In this document: piece by piece, positions 6,874 to 14,865 of the stretch
Layout: the number at the start of each line of letters is the position of its first letter
Numbering within the stretch: the first letter of the stretch is position 1
Origin: DATDCV01 sp036524155
Lineage (GTDB): Bacteria > Verrucomicrobiota > Verrucomicrobiia > Limisphaerales > UBA8199
NCBI GenBank assembly: GCA_036524155.1
Contig: DATDCV010000578.1
Location: 1 to 19,950, forward strand
DNA: 19,950 nt
Reading direction: 5' to 3'
Notes under the pieces: generated by a model
Told to the model about the DNA's origin: nothing
What the model saw: only the letters and a program-made list of their open reading frames with translations
Databases searched by the model: none
Program-made: the position numbers and the translations under genes

Positions 6874-8382
6874 ATGACCTTTCTGCCCATAGTGCAGCGT
6901 GAATTGCGCGCCGCCGCCCGGCGCCGGAGTACCTTCCGGGTGCGGTGGTGGGCGGTGGTGCTGGGCCTGGGCCTGACCTTCATCTCGCTGCTGTTCGTGA
7001 TGGCCTCGGGCCGCCGCAGTGTCGGCAATCCCCTGTTCAGCATGCTGACCGGGTATGCATTCGGCGTGGCGATGCTCGCGGGGGTATTCCTGACCTCGGA
7101 CGCGCTGACGGAGGAAAAACGCGAAGGCACGCTTGGCCTGCTGTTCCTGACGGATTTGAAGGGTTACGACGTGGTGTTGGGCAAGTTCATCGCGCAGTCG
7201 TTAAACGCATTTTATTGCCTGCTGGCGCTGCTGCCGGTCACCGCGCTTCCGATGCTGTTCGGAGGGGTGGTCGGCGCCGAGTTCTGGCGGATGGCGCTGG
7301 GGCTGGCCAACACATTGTTCTTTTCGCTCGCGGCGGGCATGTGCGTTTCGGCCTGCATGCGGGATTCACAAAGGGCGATGGCGAACACGCTGGGCTTGCT
7401 GCTGCTGTTGGTGGCGGCGCTGCCGTTGCTGCGCGGATTCGTGGGGTCGCTAAGAATCCCCGCTTTTTGGTCCGTGCTGGCCCTGGTGAGTCCGCTCTAT
7501 CCCTATGTGTATTCGGCGGAAATTCTCTATCCCCGGCACAGTGGCACCTACTGGGGCAGCCTGGCGGCGTCGAACCTGTTGGGCTGGCTGTTTCTCGGGG
7601 CCGCCAGCCTGGTTTTGCCGCGCATGGTCCAGGAACGCGCCTGGCTGCGGAAAGGCCGCCGCGAAGCGGCACGGAGTGGTCCGCCCCCGCGAGTCTGCGA
7701 CGGCCATGCCGCCCGCGTTAGTGGCAACCCGGTGCAATGGCTTAGAAGAGACGAACTGGGTTTCCCCTGGTTGTTCTGGATGATAGTCCTGGCCTCCACG
7801 ACCACGGTCGCTTTGTTGGTGCTTTTTGGCGGGGCGGACTCCGCGATCTGGCTCGGGGAAGCGACCCGGCCGTTCGGATTTCTGCTGAAGGTGCTGTTCG
7901 CGATCCAGGCCTGCAGATTTTTTGTCGAAGCACGGCGCAGCGGCGCGATGGAGCTGTTGCTGTCCACGGCGCTCACCGACCAGGAAATCATCCGCGGGCA
8001 GATTAAAGCGTTGTGGTTGACGTTCGCCTGGCCGGTGGGTGTGTTCGTGGTGGGGCTATTCGCATCGTTCGCGGTGCGGGTCGGAACGGCGCTGGCCAAG
8101 AGCCAGTATGACTTGCTGATGGCCAGTTTGGGCGGTGTTTTTTTCAGCACGGTATACTCGCTGCGGCTGGTGGCGGACCTGTTCGCGATTCTATGGTTCG
8201 GGATGGGGTTGGCGTTGACCTCAAAGAAGCCGAGTCTGGCGCCGGCGCTGACGATCCTGTTCGTGCTGGTGCTGCCGGGCCCGCTTTCATTCTGCTGGAT
8301 CGACATCCTCATCGACCTGGTCTTCATCTCGTGGGGTACCAACAAATGCCGGCAGAACCTGCGCCGGCTCATCGCCGGTTAG
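6874..8382 (+). CDS. ABC-2 type transporter permease, double-domain, second of tandem pair
   Basis: 502 residues; ATG at 6874 matches the start of its paralog (MTFLPIVQRELRAAARRRST). Residues 81-104 are identical to residues 81-104 of the upstream permease, while the DNA there differs at many third positions. That indicates an old duplication held by selection rather than recent copying. The C-terminal half has EARRSGAMELLLSTAL (352-367), the counterpart of the paralog's second motif. Other shared stretches are ANTLFFSLAAGMCVS and NLLGWLFLGAASLVLPR. The two probably form a heterodimeric membrane unit that uses an ATPase encoded elsewhere. It is the last gene of the lipoprotein-permease-permease operon, and no clear terminator follows the TAG. 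Confidence 0.88.
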   Translation: MTFLPIVQRELRAAARRRSTFRVRWWAVVLGLGLTFISLLFVMASGRRSVGNPLFSMLTGYAFGVAMLAGVFLTSDALTEEKREGTLGLLFLTDLKGYDVVLGKFIAQSLNAFYCLLALLPVTALPMLFGGVVGAEFWRMALGLANTLFFSLAAGMCVSACMRDSQRAMANTLGLLLLLVAALPLLRGFVGSLRIPAFWSVLALVSPLYPYVYSAEILYPRHSGTYWGSLAASNLLGWLFLGAASLVLPRMVQERAWLRKGRREAARSGPPPRVCDGHAARVSGNPVQWLRRDELGFPWLFWMIVLASTTTVALLVLFGGADSAIWLGEATRPFGFLLKVLFAIQACRFFVEARRSGAMELLLSTALTDQEIIRGQIKALWLTFAWPVGVFVVGLFASFAVRVGTALAKSQYDLLMASLGGVFFSTVYSLRLVADLFAILWFGMGLALTSKKPSLAPALTILFVLVLPGPLSFCWIDILIDLVFISWGTNKCRQNLRRLIAG

Positions 8383-8481
8383 GGTAGTGTCCCCAGAGTA
8401 GATAGCCGTATTGGCCCGCTCTCCCCGGCCATCCTCGAGACGAAGAGGGGGAGATTCCTTGTGTCTGTTTAGCGAACCGAC

Positions 8482-8555
8482 AGCGGCAGCAAGCTGCGCG
8501 CAGTTCGGAGCGCATTCGCGGTCGCGCAGCGTTTGGAGTGCGTGCAGCTTGATCG
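8482..8555. repeat. Family 2 palindrome arms, diverged and in reversed order
   Basis: 8482-8520 resembles the right arm of the 2424-2524 element (agcggcagcaagctg, then ttcgcg). 8524-8555 resembles its left arm (agcgtttggagtgcgtgcagctt). They are back to back with 3 bases between them, the opposite order to the intact copy, as if two elements met and lost their outer halves. The core gcagcaagctgc (8486-8497) is again self-complementary but uses a third base combination. Confidence 0.6.
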
Positions 8556-8565
8556 CCCGGACCAG

Positions 8566-8778
8566 GGAGAATTCCTGCTGCATCACAATCACGGCTCGCC
8601 GGCCGACGGCAACGACTACGGGCCGCTGCAAACGCCCTTGCCGCCCGGCCAGAGCAAACGCATCGGCGCGGCCGGCGGTCGCCCCACCAACTCCGATTGG
8701 TCGTATTTCAACCTGGAATGGTCCGGCGCGGGCCTGATCGTTGTCGGCTGGCCCGGCCAGTGGGCGGCTGCGGACTGA
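8566..8778 (+). pseudogene. Fragment of an alpha-galactosidase-like glycoside hydrolase gene
   Basis: About 70 residues in frame read GEFLLHHNHGSPADGNDYGP, then AAGGRPTNSDWSYFNLEW and GLIVVGWPGQWAA. From memory this order of motifs (HHxxGSPxxxxDYxP, AAGGRPTN, YFNLEW, GWPGQWAA) is an internal stretch of large secreted alpha-galactosidase-like or NPCBM-type proteins of Verrucomicrobiota and Planctomycetota, which run to several hundred residues. Here both sides are missing: upstream the frame runs into a family 2 repeat arm. Downstream it stops at TGA inside a gctgcggactgaa repeat, right after GQWA. The ATG at 8533 lies inside repeat DNA. I call it a remnant, not a working gene. Confidence 0.6.
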
Positions 8779-8779
8779 A
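8767..8779. repeat. Partial family 3 repeat
   Basis: gctgcggactgaa is the first 13 bases of the 24-base unit found in full at 8807-8830 and 9676-9699. It supplies the stop codon of the glycoside hydrolase remnant. Confidence 0.6.
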
Positions 8780-8781
8780 CG

Positions 8782-9510
8782 TTAAAGCCCACCCTGGCCC
8801 GGGGTAGCTGCGGACTGAAGCCCGCGCGCCTCCTGGTCCCTCATTGGGAACACCGCTCCCTGCGTCACGCCGTGCCGGGTCACCTCGTCGTATTTCCGTT
8901 CCCGCGCGCGGAATTCATCGATCGTCGCGACTACCGTCTGGTCGGCCGCCGCGGTAAGCTCACGCGGCGAACCACTCGCCGGCAACGCCCGCAAGCGATT
9001 TTCCACTTCCGCGCCGGCGGCCCTCGCCAACACCAGGTGGCCCTGCTCGTGCCGGCTCAGACCGTCGACGCATTTGTTCCACCGCTCGACCAGGTCGCGC
9101 GGGACCGGTTTGCCCGGGATCCACCAGGGCAACGTGATCACGACCCTGGTTCTGACGTCGACTGAACCCAACACAAACTGGTCTCCCTCCCGGCGGACGC
9201 GAAAGGTTGAATGGACATCCCATGTGGTTTGGGCGTCAAAAACCTGTGTTTGCTTCCAGGGCCGAGCCTCCTTCATCGCGGCGCGCATCTGGGAGTGGTT
9301 AGTGCCTCCGAACCGGTAGTAATTGGTCGTGATGCTGAGGGAGCCCGAATTCGTTGAGCTGGCGGGCGGTTGGTTGGTTGTGACCCGCCCCAAGCCCCGT
9401 TCCGCGCCGCGCCCCGCCGCACAGGTCATGCACACGAGCACCAGAACCGGCAACCAGATAACCACCCGCACCCGCACTGAGATCCCAGCGTTTTTAGATA
9501 TCTGCTGCAT
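8782..9510 (-). CDS. Secreted DUF922-like putative zinc-dependent protease
   Basis: 242 residues from ATG 9510. The start is uncertain: ATG 9567 gives a longer leader, and GTG 9477, with GGGA about 6 bases upstream, gives a compact signal peptide. The hydrophobic VVIWLPVLVLVCMTCAAG marks export. The core reads YYRFGGTN, TTWDVHSTFRV, VVITLPWW and RWNKCVDGLSRHEQGHLVLA, the layout of DUF922 proteins, which are predicted metallopeptidases. HEQGH (154-158) is a HExxH zinc site. The domain's usual end appears to be YDEVTRHGVTQGAVFP (to residue 222). The last 20 residues run into repeat DNA: 227-235 are encoded by the 8807-8830 element. Substrate and true activity are unknown. Confidence 0.8.
   Translation of the reverse strand: MQQISKNAGISVRVRVVIWLPVLVLVCMTCAAGRGAERGLGRVTTNQPPASSTNSGSLSITTNYYRFGGTNHSQMRAAMKEARPWKQTQVFDAQTTWDVHSTFRVRREGDQFVLGSVDVRTRVVITLPWWIPGKPVPRDLVERWNKCVDGLSRHEQGHLVLARAAGAEVENRLRALPASGSPRELTAAADQTVVATIDEFRARERKYDEVTRHGVTQGAVFPMRDQEARGLQSAATPGQGGL
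8807..8830. repeat. Family 3 24-base repeat, copy inside the DUF922 gene end
   Basis: gctgcggactgaagcccgcgcgcc, two mismatches from the copy at 9676-9699. It carries an imperfect palindrome gcggact-ga-agcccgc and lies within the 3' end of the DUF922 reading frame. Confidence 0.75.
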
Positions 9511-9675
9511 CTGGTTTATGATGTGCGTTGACCGGCTAAGGTTCCCGGCAAAGCCGATCGGGAGCACAGATGCTTCTGCTACCGATATGGCCTGATGTCA
9601 AGTGGACTTCAACCCGCAGCAATGCCTGACTAACCGGCGCGTTCGGAACGCGGCGGCCCACTGCTGACGGTTGTC

Positions 9676-9699
9676 GCTGCGGACTAAAGTCCGCGCGCC
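9676..9699. repeat. Family 3 24-base repeat, intergenic copy
   Basis: gctgcggactaaagtccgcgcgcc, containing the perfect palindrome gcggact-aa-agtccgc (9679-9694). It lies between the DUF922 gene and the terminator of the 1370-residue protein. The rest of 9511-9675 holds nothing I recognise beyond the possible longer DUF922 leader. Confidence 0.75.
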
Positions 9700-9710
9700 G
9701 CCTGAGGAGG

Positions 9711-9756
9711 CATAACAAAACGCGCAGGGGGACCGCGGAATGCGGTCCCCCTGCGC
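9711..9756 (-). terminator. Rho-independent terminator of the 1370-residue protein gene
   Basis: A perfect 15-base stem (9722-9736 gcgcagggggaccgc against 9742-9756) with a 5-base loop lies 16 bases after the stop codon on the minus strand. It is followed in that direction by GTTTTGTTA. Strong stem plus T-run makes this the clearest terminator in the window. Confidence 0.88.
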
Positions 9757-9772
9757 TGTTAACCTGCAAGGG

Positions 9773-12700
9773 CTACGGCGAGACGATGGTGTAGAACCGT
9801 ATCGGGTAGTTTGTGGCAGAAAGGTCATTCACGGTCACCGGGCTGGCGGCGGCCGTGCCTTGATTGATCACTGTCCACTGGGTGATGGGCAGAGCGAGGT
9901 TAGTGCTGGCCAGGACGCGGTAGGCTTGTCCGACAGCCGCGGTGAAGTTGAAGCCGATGTTGCCGTCCGCCAGGCGGGCCACGCCGCCGAGTTGCGGCGT
10001 GATAGCCGGCACGTACGGGCCGACCTGGAAGTCACGGTACTCGGCCGTGGTGAGGTCACCCACGACGTTGTCGTGCGACGTGGTGGCCAGGCCGACGTAG
10101 AGCTGGGAGGGCATGCTGGCGGTGAACGTGTACTGGTGATAGATGAACCATTCACTGCCGCCGTTGGTGCTGAGCATCGAGGTGAACATGTCGCCCTGGC
10201 GTATGAGGCGGAGCCAGGCGTTCGGATACGTGACGCCGCGGAGCCTATCGGCATCGGCTTTGGAGCCGCAGGCCGCGTTGGCCACGTCGCGCCACTGCAT
10301 GTTATAGAGGTCATTCAACGGTTTTGGCGCCACCAGGATCATGGTGTTGCGGCTGCCCGGCGTCAGGTCCTCGCGCGCCATGATGCCGGCTTTGCTCCAG
10401 TCATTGGCACGGGTGAGCGAGACCACGCGCACCTTGGCGTCGAAGTCGCCGGCGTAGGTTGTATAAATGAAGTGACCTGCATCGGCGGTGCCCCAGATGT
10501 CTACACCGTTGGCGGTCACGAGGAACCCATCCGTTCCCAAACCGTAGGCGACCGTTCCATAGACGTCGATGGGATCGGTGCCCGGCGTGCCCAGGACCAT
10601 CGGCGTAAACGCGGACAGCGCACAACTGATGGGCGTGGCCGGCAAAGGATTGCCGGCCGGATCGGTGACACCCGAGAGAGTCACTGAAAACGCCGATTGC
10701 AGGGCCATGCCGACTTTGATCAGAACGACGTTGTTGCTGGGCCCGCCCACCTCCCGCGACATCACGTAGTTGCCGGCGTCGCTCAAGGTGATCGTCGCGG
10801 CCGCGACCGAAGCGGCATTGAGCATTTCACTGCACTGGATCGCGATCGTGTAGCCGGGCCCGCCCGCAGTGCTCAGGACCGGGTCGTTCATCCCCACGCC
10901 ACTTACGACGGAGGGCGGCGTGCTGTCATCGATGACGAGCACGACAGCTTCCATGGAGTCATAATTGACGCCATTCATTGTGACTCGGAGCTTATAGGTC
11001 CCGGAATCGCTCACTTGGGAAGGATCCATAGCCAGGGCCATGGCCGTGGCGCCGGGTTTCGGGGTCCCGTCTTTGAGCCACTGGTAGCTGGGGGCACCCA
11101 GGCCAAGCAGGATCCTGGCAGCCAAGACCACCGGTTTGCCTTTGGATGTGGTGACGGATTGCGGCTGGGTTTTGAAGTCCGCGCCGACGAATTTCTCCAG
11201 GACGGTGCCGGAGATAGAGGCCGACCCGTTGACGATGGCCGGGTCGTTGGTGCGCCACCATGCGACGGAGAAGTTGTCGCCGCCGGTGCCTTCCTTGTGG
11301 AGGGCCTCAAACAGGTAGCGCTGGCCCGCCTCCAGCCAGATGGGGGACGAGCGCCGCAGGTACACATTGCGCCCGGTCAGGTACTCCCGGAAGCTGTTGT
11401 AGTTGGCCTGCACGGCTATCCGAACCAGGTTGGCCGCGAGATGGTTTGTGCTGAGCCACAGCTCGGAGTTGTCATCCGAGCCCAGGTAGAAGGTGTACCA
11501 GTCCGACGCGGTGGGCTTGAGGTAGCCGACCCACTGCTCACCGAAATTGTCGTAAACCGGGTTGGCAAACTGCGCCTGCTCGAAGGCATTCAAGATCGTC
11601 GGCTCGCCGTAGATGTTATAGTTTACGTTGTTGGTGAAGTCGCCGGCGTTAGTCAGGTCCGTGACCGCTGTCCCGGTGAGGTTTGTGCCCCAAATCTTGC
11701 GGACGACCTCGCCTTGCGCCGGGCCCACGACGGTGACGGCCATCACAAAAGTCCAGGATTGGGTGACGGAGTTGGCGAGCGAGTCGGAGAACTCGACGCG
11801 CGCAGTGTTGGTGGTCCCCTCCGCGAGAGCGGGAGAGGGCGTATAGCTGAGCATCGTGCGCGGGGCGCTCACCGTTGTGACGGGGGCGACCTCGGCGTCA
11901 TTGAGATAAAGGTGGACGGAGCCGGCAGTCACCGTGGCTTGAGGGCTGTCGCCCAATTGGACTCTGAGGGTGAAGTTGGTGGCGACGCCCGTCGCATTCG
12001 GAGCGGGGTCCAGCAAATCCACCACGGCGCCGTTCTGGATGGTGGCTGTGCGATAGGCCCGAATCGAAGACGGGTCGCCGGCCCTAGCGCCCGAGGCAAT
12101 GTTGTTGACGAGAACCTTAGTGCCGTCCGGCTTGACGCTGAAGAACTCGAGGTTGGCGCCGCCGTTGCCCTGGTACCACAGAACACGAATGGGGTAGATG
12201 CCGGCCTCACCAACCTGCACGTCGAACAAGGTGTCACTGGCGCCGCGGCCGCCTTCGTAGCGGCCCAATACGATGACTTTGTTGCCGTCGTAACGTTCGC
12301 GCGGATTTTTGCCGCAGGTCACGAGGAAGCCGTCATCGCTGTTGACGCCGAGCCTGGTGACGCCGGCGGGGAGGTCGAGGTAAGTGATAAACTCCGCGGC
12401 GATGTTGTTGGTGTTGACCAGGTCCACGCGTTGGCCGTAACCAGGGAAAACGACGTCGACCCCGCCATAGAAGTCCGGCGCGGTGCTGTCGTATTGGAAA
12501 TTACCTATGTCCGTGCCGCCGCTGAGCATCGGGTAGATGTTAAAGTTCAACCACGTTTCCGGCTGGCTGGAGCCTGGGTCCGTCCCGTCGCCCCAGACGA
12601 AGGACAGCGGCCAGAGACCGCCGACGGCGTCAAAGTTGTTGGTATAGGGCTGGCCGGTCGCCGGATCGGTATAGTAGCCGCGCAACTCGCCTTCGGCTCG

Positions 12701-13885
12701 ATACTCCGTGTTAGGGAAAGTGACATTGTAGACGATCGCGCTGGTGTTGGTATCAAACGTGACCGCCTGGTGGATATTCGCGATGAAACCGGGCGCGGCC
12801 GTGTCCACCTGGCCAGCGGCCATTTTGAAAGCCGGCGGGATGGTCGTCGGAGTCGAGACGACGAATTGCCAGGAGTTGGTGTAATTTACGGCGGCGGTAT
12901 CCTGGTAAGTCACGGTCAATTCATTGGTCGACCCGAAAGGCAGCGTCCCGGTCGATGGCGCGTTCAACGTAGTGATCTGACCCACCTTGGCCTTGGTGAA
13001 GGTGAGCGGGGTACCGTTGAGGAGGAAGCTGGGGTCGGTGGCGCTCAGGGCCAAGGAAGCGCCATCGCGGATCTGTACCTGGAAGGAGGTGAGTGGCAAA
13101 ACGGCCTGCGCTCCGGCGGCCGGCGAACGAGACCAGATGAACGGCCCGGGTTCGAGGAGGGGCGACTCCGGGATGACGGTGTTACTGGGGGCGGTCATGC
13201 CTTCAAGCTGCAGGCAGAGCGCGTCCACCGCGCAACCGTCCTCGCGGAACGTCAACCGGATCGTGTAATCGCCGGCAGTGGAGATGCTCCAGGAAGTGTT
13301 GACCGCGGTGCCGGAGGCGGAAGTGACCTCAAACACGCCGGTGCCACGCCATTGGCCGTTGAAGTCCACTCCGCTGTTGCCGAAATAGTTGTACCAATCA
13401 GCAATCGTGCCGCCCGGGCCATCCTTCAGTTCGAGGATTTGGGCGTACATGGAGTCGGCGTTGCCGTCCCGTCCGCGCCAGCGGAGCCAGAGCTGATACG
13501 TGCCCGGGGTTTCGATGCGGACCTTGTAATCCAGCCAGGGCTTGGCATCCCAGCCATTGGCCGCGCCGGTGGCACCAGTATGGCTATTGCCGTTATTGTC
13601 CGGGAGCATATACATCGCCTTGCCGCCCCAGGCGTTAGGGTGAATCCAGATTGGATAGTCTGCGGGATAGTTATCCTCGTCGGGCCAGAGGTGCCAGTGA
13701 TCGCCGTCGGCGTTCGGAGTGTTCGCGAAGAAGTGCTCCGCCTGGACGAGGACGCGGCCGTTTTGCTCCAGGCGTGCCTGGGCGTTTGCGTTGAGGACTG
13801 CCCCGGCGACGGCCAAGGCCGTGAGGAGCGCACCAGTCCGGGCAATTAAGCGCGGACGTGGTGAGTTATGGAGGTGGTTTATCAT
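9773..13885 (-). CDS. Large secreted multidomain protein with PA14-like, Ig-like and carbohydrate-binding-like modules
   Basis: 1370 residues. Residues 1-36 are a signal peptide (LLTALAVAGAVLNANAQA). Reading by pattern: 40-230, a galactose-binding-like module (VLVQAEHFF, TPGTYQLWLRWRGRDG, DYTIRLTFREDG); 255-345, Ig-like; 480-600, PA14-like (GVNSDDGFLV, YPIRVLWYQGNGGANLEFF); 620-715, Ig-like; 726-880, a second PA14-like module (WVGYLKPTASDWYTFYLGSD, then WLEAGQRYLFEALHKEG); 904-985, immunoglobulin-like (YQWLKDG, SDSGTYKLRV); 988-1090, SbsA-like; 1105-1290, a DUF1349/laminin-G-like module (GDFDAKVRVVSL, KAGIMARED, YVGLATTSH); 1298-1370, the shared C-terminal module (YRVLASTNL, W, IRFYTIVSP). 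No catalytic domain is visible, so surface binding of polysaccharide is the best guess. No clear Shine-Dalgarno site precedes 13885. Confidence 0.88.
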   Translation of the reverse strand: MINHLHNSPRPRLIARTGALLTALAVAGAVLNANAQARLEQNGRVLVQAEHFFANTPNADGDHWHLWPDEDNYPADYPIWIHPNAWGGKAMYMLPDNNGNSHTGATGAANGWDAKPWLDYKVRIETPGTYQLWLRWRGRDGNADSMYAQILELKDGPGGTIADWYNYFGNSGVDFNGQWRGTGVFEVTSASGTAVNTSWSISTAGDYTIRLTFREDGCAVDALCLQLEGMTAPSNTVIPESPLLEPGPFIWSRSPAAGAQAVLPLTSFQVQIRDGASLALSATDPSFLLNGTPLTFTKAKVGQITTLNAPSTGTLPFGSTNELTVTYQDTAAVNYTNSWQFVVSTPTTIPPAFKMAAGQVDTAAPGFIANIHQAVTFDTNTSAIVYNVTFPNTEYRAEGELRGYYTDPATGQPYTNNFDAVGGLWPLSFVWGDGTDPGSSQPETWLNFNIYPMLSGGTDIGNFQYDSTAPDFYGGVDVVFPGYGQRVDLVNTNNIAAEFITYLDLPAGVTRLGVNSDDGFLVTCGKNPRERYDGNKVIVLGRYEGGRGASDTLFDVQVGEAGIYPIRVLWYQGNGGANLEFFSVKPDGTKVLVNNIASGARAGDPSSIRAYRTATIQNGAVVDLLDPAPNATGVATNFTLRVQLGDSPQATVTAGSVHLYLNDAEVAPVTTVSAPRTMLSYTPSPALAEGTTNTARVEFSDSLANSVTQSWTFVMAVTVVGPAQGEVVRKIWGTNLTGTAVTDLTNAGDFTNNVNYNIYGEPTILNAFEQAQFANPVYDNFGEQWVGYLKPTASDWYTFYLGSDDNSELWLSTNHLAANLVRIAVQANYNSFREYLTGRNVYLRRSSPIWLEAGQRYLFEALHKEGTGGDNFSVAWWRTNDPAIVNGSASISGTVLEKFVGADFKTQPQSVTTSKGKPVVLAARILLGLGAPSYQWLKDGTPKPGATAMALAMDPSQVSDSGTYKLRVTMNGVNYDSMEAVVLVIDDSTPPSVVSGVGMNDPVLSTAGGPGYTIAIQCSEMLNAASVAAATITLSDAGNYVMSREVGGPSNNVVLIKVGMALQSAFSVTLSGVTDPAGNPLPATPISCALSAFTPMVLGTPGTDPIDVYGTVAYGLGTDGFLVTANGVDIWGTADAGHFIYTTYAGDFDAKVRVVSLTRANDWSKAGIMAREDLTPGSRNTMILVAPKPLNDLYNMQWRDVANAACGSKADADRLRGVTYPNAWLRLIRQGDMFTSMLSTNGGSEWFIYHQYTFTASMPSQLYVGLATTSHDNVVGDLTTAEYRDFQVGPYVPAITPQLGGVARLADGNIGFNFTAAVGQAYRVLASTNLALPITQWTVINQGTAAASPVTVNDLSATNYPIRFYTIVSP

Positions 13886-14307
13886 ATCTGGTTGTGATGG
13901 TGATGTTGTGATGTGATGAAAATGAGCGGCCCTTGGTGAGCACTCCGGTTGGCGCGCGCTGCAGGGTTTTGAGCACCGCGCGCCGGGAGGAGCTGTGACA
14001 ATCGCCCGCGCTCATTCTGAGAATGTGTTTTACTCCTGAGCCTGAGCGAGTCAAGGATTAATTTTGATTTCAATTAATGGGTCGGCGAAATGATCGGAGT
14101 GCGCCCGTCCGCATGCGCGGCAAGCGCCGGCGTCCGATCGGGCTGAGGTAATTGCTGGGACTACCTGCGCGCGGAGGTTGCTGGGGGGCTGTCGAATGGC
14201 GGCTGCGCGCCGAAAAGCTCGATCGAGCCCCGCGCAATCCAAACGCAGCGCGAGGTTGGACGCGTGCCGTGCGTCTGGCCCAGATTCTGCGTGCCAGAGG
14301 GTGGATT
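13886..14307. other. Divergent intergenic region, no gene seen
   Basis: It separates the divergent 1370-residue protein gene (-) and shikimate kinase (+). It holds the leader regions of both and a small palindrome cattct-g-agaatg (14013-14025), which could be an operator but matches no regulator site I recognise with confidence. Short frames on both strands look non-coding. No convincing promoter boxes were found. Confidence 0.5.
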
Positions 14308-14865
14308 TTGAGTTACCTGATTAGTGTGGCCGAACCGCGTTCTATACACAACCTGGCGCTGATAGGGTTCATGGGCACGGGCAAGTCGGCCGTCGGCCGG
14401 CACGTGGCGCATCTGCTGCGATTTGTCTACCTGGATACCGACTTGGTGATCGAAGCGCGGGCGGGCAAGAAGATAGCCGAGATATTCGAGCAGGACGGCG
14501 AGCCGGCGTTCCGCACGTTGGAGCGGCGCGTCGTGCAGGAACTGGCTCATCGGACAAAAACTGTGATTGCCACTGGCGGCGGCCTGCCGGCCGAGGACGG
14601 CAACCTGGCCAGCCTGAAGACTCACGCCCTGGTGGTTTGCCTCTGGGCATCTCCCGAAACCATTTTTGCGCGTGTCCGCGGCCACGACCATCGGCCGCTG
14701 CTGAACCACCCCGACCCGGAGGCGAGGATCCGCGAGCTGCTGGCTTTGCGCGAACCCTTTTACCGCCAGGCCGACGTGCTCGTGAACACGGAACTGCGCA
14801 ACGTCCGCGAAGTCGCGGTGCAGGTCGTTCACCAGTTTCACATGGCGCAGGTGGCTCATAAATGA
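14308..14865 (+). CDS. aroK: Shikimate kinase
   Basis: 185 residues. It phosphorylates shikimate with ATP, the fifth step of the chorismate (aromatic amino acid) pathway, in the cytoplasm. Walker A is GFMGTGKS (20-27), the Mg/shikimate Asp pair is LDTD (42-45), the shikimate-binding Arg is in EPAFRTLE (Arg 69), ATGGG is at 88-92, the lid is HDHRPLL (125-131), and the adenine-side stretch is REPFYRQAD (147-155). The start is chosen at TTG 14308 because AGAGGGTGG lies just upstream and the length fits the family. The first ATG inside the gene (14371) would cut the P-loop, and the frame upstream to 14152 does not look like protein. The stop overlaps the queG ATG as ATGA, so the genes are translationally coupled. 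Confidence 0.93.
   Translation: MSYLISVAEPRSIHNLALIGFMGTGKSAVGRHVAHLLRFVYLDTDLVIEARAGKKIAEIFEQDGEPAFRTLERRVVQELAHRTKTVIATGGGLPAEDGNLASLKTHALVVCLWASPETIFARVRGHDHRPLLNHPDPEARIRELLALREPFYRQADVLVNTELRNVREVAVQVVHQFHMAQVAHK

Noticed and set aside
10697..13849. Long open frame (1050 codons) on the plus strand
   Set aside because: It is antisense to the 1370-residue secreted protein, which has a signal peptide and clear domains. The plus-strand product is Arg/Gly/Asp/Val-rich with no recognisable domain, as expected of a shadow frame in high-GC DNA.
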